Below, piece after piece: positions 43,662-54,821 of a DNA stretch of 64,000 bases (position 1 is the first letter of the stretch; every line of letters starts with the position of its first letter). The translations under genes and the position numbers were made by a program. The notes beneath the pieces are model-generated. The model did no database searches and had not been told where the DNA came from. It saw only the letters and a program-made list of their open reading frames with translations. Source of the stretch: Isoetes taiwanensis (lineage: Eukaryota; Streptophyta; Lycopodiopsida; Isoetales; Isoetaceae); contig JAJEKV010000057.1 in NCBI GenBank assembly GCA_021234155.1, positions 3,503,821-3,567,820 on the forward strand. The letters are read 5' to 3'.

Positions 43662-45092
43662 CTAAGAACTAGGGTTCTCCTCTTCGTCCATAGGCTGAGG
43701 AGGTGGTGGCGGCGGTCGATGACGTAACAAAGTCACCCCTGGGTCCACTGTGGCAGCTGCAATGGAGGCAACCTCTGGCGGATAGGCGGCAGCCAATGGG
43801 GCCGCCGTAAGAAGTTTCATACTCATCCATGGTGCAATATCCTGCCCCAATGCAGTGAGGGCAAGATCCCGTCGGATGAGTACGTAAGTAAGCGTGCGAT
43901 AGGGAAGCTTCTTATGCCCTGCCAATGTGGAAAGAGCACGGAGGTTCCACCACGAAGCCTCGGCCTCTGGCCCTAAGTCCTGGGCTACAAAAAGGACCTG
44001 CCCCTGCCGAAAAGCTGATAGGAAGAAGCGGGTAAGGTGATTCCCTAACGCCTCCCCCTGTGGCGACCTTCTTATCTAGGTCCATAGGGACCTCTTCTTC
44101 CTTGAGTTCCTCCTGTTCTTCGCTCAAATGAGCAGGGTTATGGTAAAGATCCTCTCCCTCCTCATCCGATCCGGAGGGAACTTCGACCATATTAATATTT
44201 GGGACATGAGGTCCCATAGCTGTAAAGGCATCCGGTGAAGGCTGAGATGGCGGATCCTGTAACACCAGTTTGCGAAGCCGTAACAAAGTTTCGGCCGGCT
44301 CTATGGTCTCATGATGAAATTGGAGTAGCTGCTGTACTTCCTGGGGAAGGTCAATAGGAGTAAAGTCAATGAAATCATCCATACAGTACTCTGCTAACTC
44401 ATAGAGTACATGGTCCTTGCGTCGGCGCTTAAACCCGGCCACCATGTGATAAGTCCAGATGATATCATCCAAGAGAAGATACTCTTGCCCTTGGTGATAC
44501 ACAACTAGAAGGGCGTCTAGTCCAGACAAGCGTGCAGCTTGTTCCCGACGTGGTGGCATCTCCTTTGCCAGCTGCTTCCAACGGACGAAGTCACCCATGC
44601 CTATGTGCTCATCCTCTTCCTCATCGGAAGGCTCGGAAAGTTTGCCTTTCTCTGCCGGCAATGTCTCATCCTCAACATACTGATCCATGAGGATGGCGAG
44701 TGCAAAGGCAACTTCGAGATATTGTCGCCCTGGTGCTGAACAACTGGCGGCTGTTTACCCGATCTAAGTTTGCCCTTGAGCACTTCATATGCGTGGGTGT
44801 CACCCCCAAGCATTTCTCGGACTACATCCCGTTCTAGGTACAACTGGAGAGGTTCCCCAAAAGGAATACACAGAGGGAGCATCTCCTCTGTGTAAAACTG
44901 TAGGAATCCGGCATAATCTGGGTGCCGCTGCATATTAGAGATGAGGTCAAGGCGTTGACGTAGAAAGGGCTGTAAAAGGTCAAAGGGCACCTGTGGATCC
45001 CAATGCTCTCCATCCTGGTACCATGCAAGTAGATCGGCGGCAGCCATGGGCGCTGGAAGAGAGGAGGGAGGAAGATAGACAGATATAGACAA
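43662..45092 (-). pseudogene. chromovirus extra ORF 2 (leader region), acidic, two frameshifts
   Basis: Minus strand. Start at MSISVYL (45092) or more likely MAAADLLAWYQDGEHWDP (45047). It reads through FYTEEMLPLCIPFGEPLQ, shifts near 44690 into VEDETLPAEKGKL, an acidic EPSDEEEDEH and GLDALLVVYHQGQEYLLLDD, and then a second acidic stretch GSDEEGEDLY and LSEEQEELKEEEVP. A second shift near 43920 leads to MAGHKKLPYRTLTYVLIRRD and a Pro-rich end. No known domain seen. Two long acidic tracts next to a histone-fold ORF are suggestive but prove nothing. Confidence 0.5.
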
Positions 45093-45248
45093 GTGAAAAT
45101 GAAATCTTAGAGATCCTTTTTAACCCTTTTTTTTAAAGTGATTTATTTATGCTGACGTCAGCATTTTCGTACATAATACAAGGACAAAAATGTAGATTTT
45201 TATTTAATATAAAAAAAATATTTACAACGCAGACATTCTCAAAACCCA

Positions 45249-46498
45249 CTAAGGACGCTCTCCCCGAATCCTGCGGGCCAGGGCCAAATCCTTTGGCATT
45301 ATAGTGACTCTCTTTGCGTGGATAGCGCAAAGATTTGCATCACCAAAAAGTGCCACCAAGTAGGCTTCTGCAGCCTCTTGAAGTGTAAAATGGCAAAAGT
45401 CTGGAAGCGGAGGTCGGTTTTGAACTCTTGGGCTATCTCCCGAACTAACCTTTGAAAAGGCAGCTTCCGTATCAGGAGTTGTGTGGTCTTCTGGAACTTA
45501 CGGATCTCCCGTAAGGCCACGGTGCCGGGTCTGAACCGGTGGGGCTTCCTTGGTGGAGCAGGGTTGGGAGGCGGGCCCCTTTGCCGTGGTATCGTCTTGC
45601 CCCCAACAACAGGACGGGGCCGGGAAGCATCCACCCGCTCCTGCCTCCGGCTGGAACTCACGTTCTTCCCAATAGCTCCGACAGTCTTCAACTTCTCCTT
45701 GTACTGGCTGCCAGACTTATGGGCTACGGCTTTCCTCCGGTGTTTAATGGGCGTCCTGTCCATCTGGTTTGGCCCCTTCTCAATCTCTGGTCCCCCATTA
45801 CCCTGCTAGTCCTGCTGCTCTTGTCGGGCCTTCTCCTCTTTTTCCCTTTGGATTCTTTCCTGCTCCTCCCGGAACTCTCGAGCTCTCCTGAGGTCGTCTT
45901 CAACCTCAGCGTACCGTCGTTCTACAATGCGGCGAAGGAGTTCAGCGTGGTATCGATTGGGTCGCTGGTTCATATCAATCTGGATCGTCGTCAAGTAATC
46001 CAGACTGATGTCAGGAATCTCTCCCCACGTGAAGCTCTGGGAGGCTTCATGCCACTCATATGGGGGAAGCTCGATTGCCCTGCCATCAATGACGGCGACT
46101 CCATCTCCTAAATATCTATATTCTCGACCTCGAGCCGCCGTATCGGCTCGTTCCACCTCCCTGCGGTCATCCTCCCTGGCCAAGTTCCGTATACGGTCGG
46201 CCTCTGTTCTTATGTCCTCCTCCTCAGTGTGTCCCTCACATTCAGGAGGGTAAAATTTGATCAACATCATGACCAAATCAGGTTGCTCGACTATGGTATA
46301 AGGAAGCTGTCGGAGATTCAACCTAACCAAAAACGATATCGGATAGGGTATCCTAGCGTCGTCAGCAAATCTGTTTACCAACTCATCCAGAAGTATGTCA
46401 ATCAAGGCAAGGTCAGTAGCCATGTGCTGCGCGATTAAGGCATAAATCTGGGCTATGGTGAGGGTAGCGGGGTCCACGGTACTCTTTTTGGTGGCCAT
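45249..46498 (-). pseudogene. chromovirus extra ORF 1 with C-terminal histone H3 fold
   Basis: Minus strand. The first 230 codons (MATKKSTVDPATL...) end in a charged R/E-rich coiled coil. A single in-frame TAG (45806-45808) separates them, with no frame change, from a histone H3-like protein that has its own Met at 45763 ([11 protein letters not shown]). Its N-tail of about 75 residues is not canonical but keeps GGKTIPRQ near where H3 has GGKAPRKQ. The core is nearly canonical: [20 protein letters not shown], then [20 protein letters not shown]. After a 1-base deletion near 45385 it reads [20 protein letters not shown], then [12 protein letters not shown] and RRIRGERP. The centromeric-type divergence of loop 1 and helix 2 is absent. 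With TAG read as CAG, this was a fusion protein of about 420 aa. Confidence 0.85.
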
Positions 46499-46816
46499 AA
46501 CTATGGCGCTGAGGTCTAAGGCGGCAGACAGTGAGGCGCTTGCGGTTAGGAAAACGATAGGGGAGGCGCTAGGGGTAGAAAAGGCGATAGAGAAAAGCCA
46601 AGGTGGAAAACAGGGTCGGGTCCGGCAGCTATGGCGGGCGTCAGACCTAGCGGGCGGAGGCGCTGTTAAACAAAAAAAAAGTTAACGGCCGCCTACCCTT
46701 TAAATTTTTAAAAGTTTTTTTTTTTTTTTTTTTTAAATATATTTATACGGCGGAAATACGCGCGATTATACGGTCGGGTGCCGACAGCATTATACGCGTT
46801 TCTACCGCGACTGTAA

Positions 46817-47024
46817 GTCGATAAAAAGCAAGTGGCGCCCGAGTTGACTTTCGGGGCCCCTCCTTGACTCCTTTCCGCCTGTTAATGACCCTCCTAGGGT
46901 ATCTGGGTATGCCCGATCCAGTCGATAAAAAGCAAGTGGCGCCCGAGTTGACTTTCGGGGCCCCTCCTTGACTCCTTTCCGCCTGTTAATGACCCTCCTA
47001 GGGTATCTGGGTATGCCCGATCCA
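46817..47024. repeat. exact 104-bp tandem duplication in the chromovirus leader
   Basis: Two copies, 46817-46920 and 46921-47024, both starting GTCGATAAAAAGCAAGTGGC and identical by eye, so recent. They lie between PBS and extra ORF 1. An 18-base T tract follows leftward at about 46716-46733. Confidence 0.95.
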
Positions 47025-47250
47025 TTGGAACCACTTTCGCCTTCATCTGAACTACCTACAAAAAGTTATAGCCCCTCCAAACTTGGGTCCTCCAGTTGCC
47101 CTAAACCTCTTAAAACTTACAATCCACTACATCAACCTAGCACAAAACCAAACATCAAAGAGCTAAACATTCACACTAGCTTAAGCTCCCACCTAACTAC
47201 TGAACTAACGAGTTAGGGTTTGGTCAGTGCTATGATTCGAAAATGCGAAA

Positions 47251-47266
47251 TCACGGCTCGATACCA
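47251..47266 (-). other. primer-binding site of the chromovirus (tRNA-iMet type)
   Basis: On the minus strand TGGTATCGAGCCGTGA starts 3 bases after the LTR end. It resembles the initiator-Met PBS TGGTATCAGAGCC used by most plant chromoviruses. Confidence 0.85.
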
Positions 47267-47269
47267 CTT

Positions 47270-48829
47270 TGTGGCGCTCCACGAACATATCGGCGGCTCG
47301 AACGTATACATACGGGGACTTTCCCCTCCCATGGCAACCAACTCGCCATGAGCAGGGCCCTCCGTCTAACTCGGGCCATCTATAGAGAGAGGGTCATTCG
47401 GCCCACGCCTTCAATGGGGCTCCTACGTCGCGGAAGTGTGAATACAAGGTTAGCACACAGCATAATCATATCATAAAATACCACCACGAAGGGTGGCACA
47501 TCCATCCAACTGACAACAACAAAGAAGATGCATTTGATACTAGGAAAAACACCCAAACCCCTGGTTCTACCCCGGCTCAGACTCCATGAGGATCGACTGA
47601 CGGCTAGGTCTCAAGAGGTCAGCAGACCGAATCTTGGCATGGCGCTGGCTGGCATAGAACATCGGCTAGGATTGTCCATTCCATCCGCCCCTCCTGTGCA
47701 CACTTTGCAGATGAGTCGAATCATGCTATGGCATCGCTATAGCCTTCCGGAGACGCAGACTCAAGGTATCACCCTTCAAGCCTACTCTAGGGTTCATGAC
47801 GCCCCGGTCCGATGAGGCAGGTCAGGGAAGTGTCCCCTTCCAGGATCACAGTGGTTCCATGGGTGAGCTAGAGAATACATGCCGCATCAGCGACCCCCGC
47901 ATCCATACACGACTTACTCACCCGAAATCTACTCAAAGTACAGGGTGCCCCATACGGGTCACACCTCTGCATCCAGGGAGTGCCAGACCCATACCCGGCC
48001 CTCTACGTGACCGGCTATCAGGCCTAGCCCACTGTAGGAGTCCCAGGAGCCGTGTATGTTCGTGCAAGACCCCACCCCCACTTCACCACTGCGTCCCTTC
48101 TCTGGTGCTAAGCCATTCCATAGCATCCACGACTCAATGGTCTCTTGTGCACAGGCCGCTACAATTGGAAATTAAAGGAGCTACTAGGAGCATACTAAAG
48201 CATCTGGCACAGAGGTCTCTACCCCCCCTCTAATCCCTGCTTTATGGATGTTTAACAGAGCTACTTTCATAGATTCATCCATCCATTCATAATAACCATA
48301 ATCCATAATTGAAATGTAAATCCTAAATATCAAAGAAGGGTTAATCCTAAGTAAGAACAACCAGAGAAGACTCAAAGAACTTAACTGAAGCGCTAGCCTT
48401 AAAGATATCAACTAGATTATCCAATAACCCGAGTTTCGACTTGATCCATTGTCATGAGGCGCCTCCATCTCTCAGTAATCTGGTGTTCAGCAACAACTGG
48501 GGTGTTCAACAACAGTTCCAGGTACTTGGGCGCTCAGCTGCTCCCCTTCCTGGCTCGATTTTGGGGTAAAATGGGGGTAGTGATCCACCTTGACGGCCCA
48601 AGTTAGCATTCCCATGCTGGCCAATCGAGTTTGGCCATGTGGCACCTTCCCAAGTAATCAATTAACTTGATTAAACTAATTAGATATTAATTCCTTAATT
48701 ATAGGTTATTATCCTTAATAATTAACTAAATTAATCCCTTTTAGGTCAACCCCCTAGGTTACAATACCCCATGGTGGCGTACCGTCAGTATATTTATACG
48801 TATATCGTATAAATACTTGGAACGTCACA
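47270..48829 (-). repeat. 5' LTR of the chromovirus (complete, 1,560 bp)
   Basis: On the minus strand TGTGACGTTCC...GAGCGCCACA. Its outer 590 bp match 1-615, with deletions of about 11 and 15 bp. No ORF inside is supported. Confidence 0.93.
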
Positions 48830-50426
48830 ATATATTGAGGAGGAGGGGGCTATGCTACATACACAATATATTGAAGATGGAAGTATCATGAGCTAGATCA
48901 AATTTATCAATACTCTGCCACTCATTACTACTTATTACTGATCAAATGTTGACTAACAAACATAAAGGGGAGCTAACGTAAAGCACAAAAAGAACTTCAA
49001 AATGTATCATTAAGAAATTTTGTCCTTGCCTCATCTTTTCCTTTTACAAGTTTTATTAATAACAATATGGTATTTGGGTCGCGATTTTTGTCGTTCTGTT
49101 AATTTCGTGGTGCCATGCGTCATCCCATTCTATTGCAGAATGGTATTCCAGTCGCCCATTCCACATATCCAGTTTTCCATCCGGTTAACAACAACAAATC
49201 CTCTGTTTTTTTGTTCGATGGTAGACAACGGCGACGAAGAACAGGGCTTGGCAATGGAACAGGGCTGGTGACAGACAGGGCTTACCGCTTGAGCTGGAGC
49301 TTTTGGCAATGGTTGGAGGTGCAAAAACCTTTGGACTCTGTTTTTCTTTGCATGTTTTTGTGAATCCTTAGCTTGAATCTTTAGCTTGAAGGCTTGTCGC
49401 ATTGGCGCCCGAAGTTCCATAAGGAGCAGATGCTCCTGCTTCCGCATGATCAATCTGATCGGTGCTTATTGTGTTTATTTCTACAGCCCTGCGCTAGGTT
49501 AGGAAAACAGAGTCGATGAAGAACAAAGCATACAAAATCTGCAGATCCTTACTTTTTTGGGCAGTAGAACAGATCATACAGCGAAAATTTGCTTCATCTG
49601 CTTCTTGCCGTGCCAAATCGCTCCACAAATACCATATTGTCAGTTCATGTTTTTTGGTCTGCCATTCTGTCATGTACCGGTGACCCGCTCCCGGCTAACG
49701 CTGGTCGCCGGACCCCCATCCCAAAAACCTTGAATTGTTTTTTGGTCTGCCATTCTGTCATGTACCGGTGACCCGCTCCCGGCTAACGCTGGTCGCGGGA
49801 CCCCCATCCCAAAAACCTTGAATTGGTACATAATATGGTGCAAAATATAAGGAATTGTTGAACTTTTAATTCAAAAGAATTGCAAGGCGATTTTATAAAT
49901 ACATTACAACTCACGCACACCATTTTTGTACTCGTGTACACCTGTGTTCTCCAGCAGTGTTATTTTATTGCTATCAGCAAAAAGCTTCAAGTTATTATAA
50001 GTTGGATAATAAAAAGTCGAAATTAAGCACACTTGAGCAAAAGCAAAAATCTTTATTTTGGAGTTTGAAATGCCTTAGCTATGGGCAAATAGCCCACGGA
50101 ATTGTTTAAAAAGCCTTTGTTACATTTATGGGAGAGGAGGAAGAATAGTGAGGGTTATCTTTAAGCTCGAAGTATCATGAGCTATAAAATATGTTCATCG
50201 ACACTTGCCAGTTATTAATGATCAAATAGTAGACAAACATATATGGGAGCTAATGTAAACGAACGAGAACTTCATGTAAATTGAACATCATCATTATATT
50301 AAACTGAAGTCTATCATCTTATGTAGGAGATAATAGATTAGATCACAACAAGAAAGAGTTACAAGGAAAGGGTGTGTAAGACCAAAGTTGACAAAGAACA
50401 GTCTTGCTTATTAGAAGAAGCAAGGA
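48830..50426. other. host flank, no gene; diverged duplication of LTP 3' flank
   Basis: 48877-49015 and 50168-50285 share AGTATCATGAGCTA, a GATCAAAT...GACAAACAT block and GGGAGCTAA in the same order, an imperfect direct duplication. The second copy lies just 3' of the lipid-transfer gene, so the first may mark a lost tandem copy. No coding remnant is readable between them. Confidence 0.5.
49650..49825 (+). repeat. 88-bp tandem duplication
   Basis: Two copies, 49650-49737 and 49738-49825, with TTTTTTGGTCTGCCATTCTG and CGGCTAACGCTGGTCG, nearly identical (GCCGG versus GCGGG). Confidence 0.93.
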
Positions 50427-50860
50427 CTAAACAGGAATCCCTACATAAAAAAAAAAACCAAATAAATGTCAGAAAAGATGAAAAGCAAGAGAACATAACA
50501 TGAAACAACATAAGAAACAAAGTGGAAAAAAAAAACAAAGGAAACGAAGAACGCACCATCACATTTGTAGTTGGGAGGGATATACTTAGCAAAGCCACAG
50601 CGGCGAGGAACGGAGAGGGCATTACGGAGGTCGAAACGGATACCATTACTTTGAGCAGAGTTCATGGTTTGGCAGAGGCAGTTGGGGTAGCCATTGTAGG
50701 TGCGGATTGTGTTGCAACAGGCAGCGCCAGGATAGCCAGAATTGGTGTTCACAGCCTGAAGGCAGTTTGCAAGGTTGAGATAGTTGTTGCACTGAGGCAT
50801 CTGAGCTGAAGCAGCCACCACCAAAACACCCACTACCGCCCACATCAGCGCCATCCCCAT
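50427..50860 (-). CDS. non-specific lipid-transfer-type 8-Cys protein
   Basis: Minus strand, two exons: 50860-50557 (donor GTGCGT) and 50440-50427, about 105 aa ending CDGIPV. An N-terminal signal peptide (MGMALMWAVVGVLVVAASAQ) is followed by the eight-cysteine motif in canonical order: C (MPQC), C (LANC), CC (GAACC), CXC (NCLC), C (PRRC), C (NYKC). This is the fold of the plant LTP/2S albumin/amylase-inhibitor superfamily. Such proteins are secreted and bind lipids for cuticle or cell-wall functions. A TATA box (minus TATAAG at 50906-50911) lies 46 bp upstream of the start. It is an intact host gene, the first right of the nest. Confidence 0.85.
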
Positions 50861-50905
50861 CTCTCAGAGAGATCTCTCTGCCCCCGAGTGTTTTTTCTGC
50901 TTCGG

Positions 50906-50911
50906 CTTATA
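50906..50911 (-). promoter_or_regulatory. TATA box of the lipid-transfer gene
   Basis: CAATATAAGCC on the minus strand, 46 bp upstream of the ATG at 50860, leaving a short 5' UTR. Confidence 0.6.
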
Positions 50912-51746
50912 TTGCCTTTCCAGCCTGCCTTATTTATGCCTTGGCCTCAACCCCATTTAACATCTGGTCTTGGTCTTTGCACACTCATTCATTGCATTTC
51001 GGTGGCAGCCTTTTTCCGACAAGGACACCTGTATTTCTCTTCCTTTAACTATTCCTTGCATGGCATTTTATCTATCCTTCCTGTCTTCTTCCATTATGGC
51101 TGCTGCCTCTTTAATCTTTATCAATGGCCACTACATGCATCCTCCAAGTCCAACCATTCTTTTCCTGACACTTATTTACCTATAGGCCTATATCTTACAT
51201 GTCCAGGGCAGCATTATTCATGGCTTCATTCCATGACAAATTGCCCTCTACAAATAAGTTGTTTATCATATCTTCTCTCTGCAGTCATTTAGTGTGTGCT
51301 TTGTCAATGTACTTGTCAGGCTGATCCCAGATTCACATTCACATCTTTTCATCATATCTTTTTTTGTTTCTTTGCCTTACCTTACCTCTGTTGCTCTTTC
51401 ATTTCGCTTACACTTCTCGGTTTTACTGTGCAAGTGTTTGTTTAGAACACTGCCTCATTTCCCTGTGTCTTTATTACATTCTCAAATTTTCATAGTTTGC
51501 ATGTTCCAATTTTACTTCCTTATATGTTGAAGGGGCCTAGATGCTTCCCACAATATATTCAAGTAGGCTCTTTATGTTCTTTTGTCATAATGACTTGCAA
51601 TCTTTTAAAATGTCTTGTAGTAAATGTGGTACAGCCTATTTACGAATTGTGCATTGTGCAGAATATAATTTAAATACATTTGGTACACTTCAAGTTTATG
51701 TTGAGGTCTCAAACTTCATCTAAGCTGCCTAGTCATCTAGAAGGAT

Positions 51747-51932
51747 GATGTGGCAATCCCTACCAAGGGACACACACCCACAGAAAGTCATGTCCTTAGG
51801 TGAATAGTCATGTCTATAGCCAAGAGACATATCTCTTAGGCTTCTATATGTAGCCATGGTTGGGGCTGTTCTAACTAACACGATCAATATAGTTTTGTTC
51901 TTCCTTCCACATTTGTGTCATGGTATCAGAGC
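51747..51932 (+). mobile_element. LTR 3' end plus tRNA-Met PBS (old LTR retroelement fragment)
   Basis: TGGTATCAGAGC at 51921-51932 directly follows a CA-ending stretch (ACATTTGTGTCA), the exact junction of LTR and initiator-Met PBS in many plant LTR elements. The upstream 170 bp (from about 51747, TGATGTGGC) would be the LTR end. I find no second LTR and no gag or pol downstream, so it is a remnant or a non-autonomous TRIM-like element. From 51933 to 53340 no gene is supported. Confidence 0.65.
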
Positions 51933-53346
51933 TCAAGGAGGAGCGATTAGAAGGAAGGTGTTGCCCGATAGGGCAACCACATGCATGGTCTTGGGAGTAA
52001 TGAAGCAAGAGGACAAAGTTAGAAAGATACTAGAGGTAACTAAAAATGTAATCAATCTAGTGATTAAAATTACGCTAGGGATCTTAGCCGTGTTAAGGAT
52101 TCTTCTTAACAATAATAGATTTAACAAATATAGTGTCTTTTCCTGTAAGCTTGTCTTTTATATTAAGACTCTCAACATTACCAGGTGATCTATCATTGAG
52201 TGATTTGGTCTGAACCAGCTTGCTCCTAGGCTATTTCTGATTTGTTATTACCCAATATGTTGTTTTGATTTTTATTACTTTGCCATTTTGCCATCCCACT
52301 GCTAACCATAATTGTTCTGTAATTTCCAGCATTGAGTGGATCAGTCAGTAATGCAATTACTTTGTTACACTGCCAACCCTTGGATAGGCCCTCTCCGAGT
52401 GCTTTATTGAAGATACTAGTTTCAACTGTCATAAATCCTTCTCTAGCTGCATTGAAAATACTTGTTGTGAATCTTGGCAATTCTAGTGCTTTATTATTAC
52501 TGCCCTCCCTACTGCTTCTTTTGTGAAATCTTCCTCTCTTGTTCATTCTGGTATCATTGTTATCTTCATCCCTTAGGTACATAGCCTAATCAGGTGTTCC
52601 TTCTAAATCCCCTATTTTGTTATTCTGTACTTGTTCTGCTTCTTCTGAAATATCAAGCAACAATTACATTTGAAGGTTTAAATGGCTGGTAATTATCATC
52701 GAATGTCTCTGGTTTTTTCAACGACAGTAAATGAAAAAAGAGATGATAACTCTATAGAAACATTCAGGTTTATAGCGGCAAAACTTTAAATTTGCAGGTA
52801 ACGCTTCTTAGAGAAGTTGCAAGGTCAGTGCTTAGTATTATGTGAAACATTATTTAGTAATCATTGTTTAGTAATCATCGTCGTATAGTTCAACAACTGA
52901 AACAGTTGTGAGAATGCCGAATTATTGGATCCTCAAAAGCCTGCAGAGCTTCTTGCTTGAGCTGCTTCAGTTACACATGGCAATAGAGGCAGTACAAGTT
53001 TACGTTTCTTTAGTTCGAGCACAAATAGCTTATTTTGGAATAGACACCGAGCAGGTTGTCTTTCAACACAAAGATATGTGCAAAGAAACCAGCAATAGAT
53101 CAAAATGAGACCAGCAGGAAGTCATAGCATTTTGATTGTTTAGACTAGTTATTTTGCTTGGGAAAATGGTGGAAAGGACTCTTCAAACTCAGTTAAACAT
53201 GTAATGTTACTCTGGTTTAATTTTTAATATGCATGCTGTTGTGCAAGCAATTGGATTACATTATAACTTTTATAGGCTACTAAGTTAAAGTCGTTCTTAG
53301 CTCATAAGAGCACCTCCAATAGTTGAAATATTCTACTTTATAAGCA

Positions 53347-53515
53347 CGAAATGTTAGGGCAGGCCACATTTCTCCATATTATCACCCTTATTACATCCTA
53401 TAACTTTCTTGTCTCACCTGGCAGGCTGCTAGTGCCACTTGGCAGGCTGCTAGTGCTCGCCGGATTGAACAAAAAAGGGCGGCACGTGCGAAATGTGGAC
53501 TGCCCTAACATTTCG
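53347..53515. repeat. 25-bp inverted repeat pair, foldback/MITE-like
   Basis: Arms 53347-53371 (CGAAATGTTAGGGCAGGCCA...) and 53491-53515 are complementary with one mismatch. Between them is a duplicated GCAGGCTGCTAGTGC. The upstream GAGCACCTCCAATAG resembles the start of many plant MITEs. The outer ends and TSD are not resolved. 53516-54820 holds no gene; an A16 tract is at about 54030. Confidence 0.7.
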
Positions 53516-54821
53516 AGGGGAAATGTTCGCTTGCTGGCCATTACGCGAGGTTTTGGCTCGCCCTAACGGGCTCGCCAGGGCCTTACCCCATGTAATGGCC
53601 AGCCTAAGCCAAATGATGGAATGTGATCCTTTTGTTGCTCCATCAAATGCGATTTGAGGACATCATTTTCAATATACAAATTACTTGTGCTTTAAAAGAT
53701 TATAGCAACATGGAAACATTGATCGTTAGCAGGATATCATGACTTAATAGTTTGAGGCGTCTGCATATTTGGAATGTTCTTTTTATATTACTACATTTTT
53801 TGGTTCCCAAAGTGCCTATGAGTGTTCCTCCCTTGAATCAGAAATGATGGAACGCATCTAGATTTAGTATCTTCGAATTGACTCTTATCGTTAGTCTCTT
53901 ATTCTGGAGTAAGTACATTGTGCTCCAGGCTCGTGCTCCTATGGCATCTTTTTGTGCTTACACAGTTAGATGAGACATGTAAATTTTGTACTTTTTATTT
54001 GATTAATTAACTTTTTGGCTTTCGTCCTTCCAAAAAAAAAAAAAAAAAGGTGCTGCGCACGGAGGGTTGCCCTCCGTGACCCGAGAGTGAAATGGCTTAA
54101 ATCACACTTCAAAGTCATGTTTTCGAGCATATACTGACATATACTTGGAATATGCCACAGGGTTTTCCTCGTAGGGACAACCCAAAAAACTGAACTCAAA
54201 CATATCAGTGGAATGCTATTTCCATGCCCAATTCATAATTCATAAGGCAAGGCATTCAAATACGCTAATAACTCACAAATTGAATGTTGCAAATAGGAAA
54301 AAGAAACACAATCCATTGGTTCCATTCAAACCTTGAACATATCGAAAGACGAGAAGCAAGAATGATGATTTCGTTGGTGTTCTAGTTTTCTTTATCGGGG
54401 CTCAACACATGCACGCACTGTAGCCCGGTTCTCCAAGATTCAAGGAATTCGATTTTTTATTGCTATTTTTGTTTTCTAAATTTGAAATTGCCTCCAAGAT
54501 TTCCAACCATCTTTATTGATTTTAGTACTAAATTGGGGGACAAAAGGGACATCGAAAATGAGACACCCCAGTGTGCAGACATTTGTTTGGTTCTAAAACT
54601 ACAAGGTTGAATCCATTATTAATGTTCGACATTTTATGATAGAGTATATCTCTCAATTTTGAATGGCGTGGAAGACGATCTTGAATATGTGGGATTTGAA
54701 CCTATATTATGCCCAAAATCTAAGCATACCAAAGTATTATAATGGCTAAGAGATAGCCATGAAGCAACCACCATCCATGAGTATTCATGTTCACAATAAA
54801 TATATGGACTGCTTCGTGTGC

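Larger units (their letters stand above)
1..48829 (-). mobile_element. Ty3/Gypsy chromovirus, host of the nest, 3' end cut by window edge
   Basis: A minus-strand LTR retrotransposon bounded by two copies of the same LTR (1-615, continuing left of the window; 47270-48829). Reading on the minus strand the order is LTR, PBS, three extra ORFs, gag, protease-RT-RNase H-integrase-chromodomain, PPT, LTR. A 36.7-kb TIR element (4756-41483) sits between gag and protease. Without that insertion and with a full 3' LTR the element would be about 13 kb. The C-terminal chromodomain and tRNA-iMet-type PBS place it among chromoviruses. The LTRs differ by substitutions and at least two indels (11 and 15 bp), and coding regions hold several stops, so it is not recent. 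The 5 bases outside the right LTR are ATATA; the matching TSD lies outside the window. Confidence 0.95.

Noticed and set aside
45249-45763. Calling the H3-like gene a centromeric CENH3
   Set aside because: A long unusual N-tail fits, but loop 1, helix 2 and the C-terminus (RRIRGERP) are those of canonical H3, without CENH3-type substitutions.
46834-46850. GTGGCGCCCGAG string resembling a retroviral tRNA-Lys PBS on the plus strand
   Set aside because: The element is on the minus strand with a clear iMet-type PBS at 47251-47266; the string lies within a tandem duplication and adjoins no LTR.
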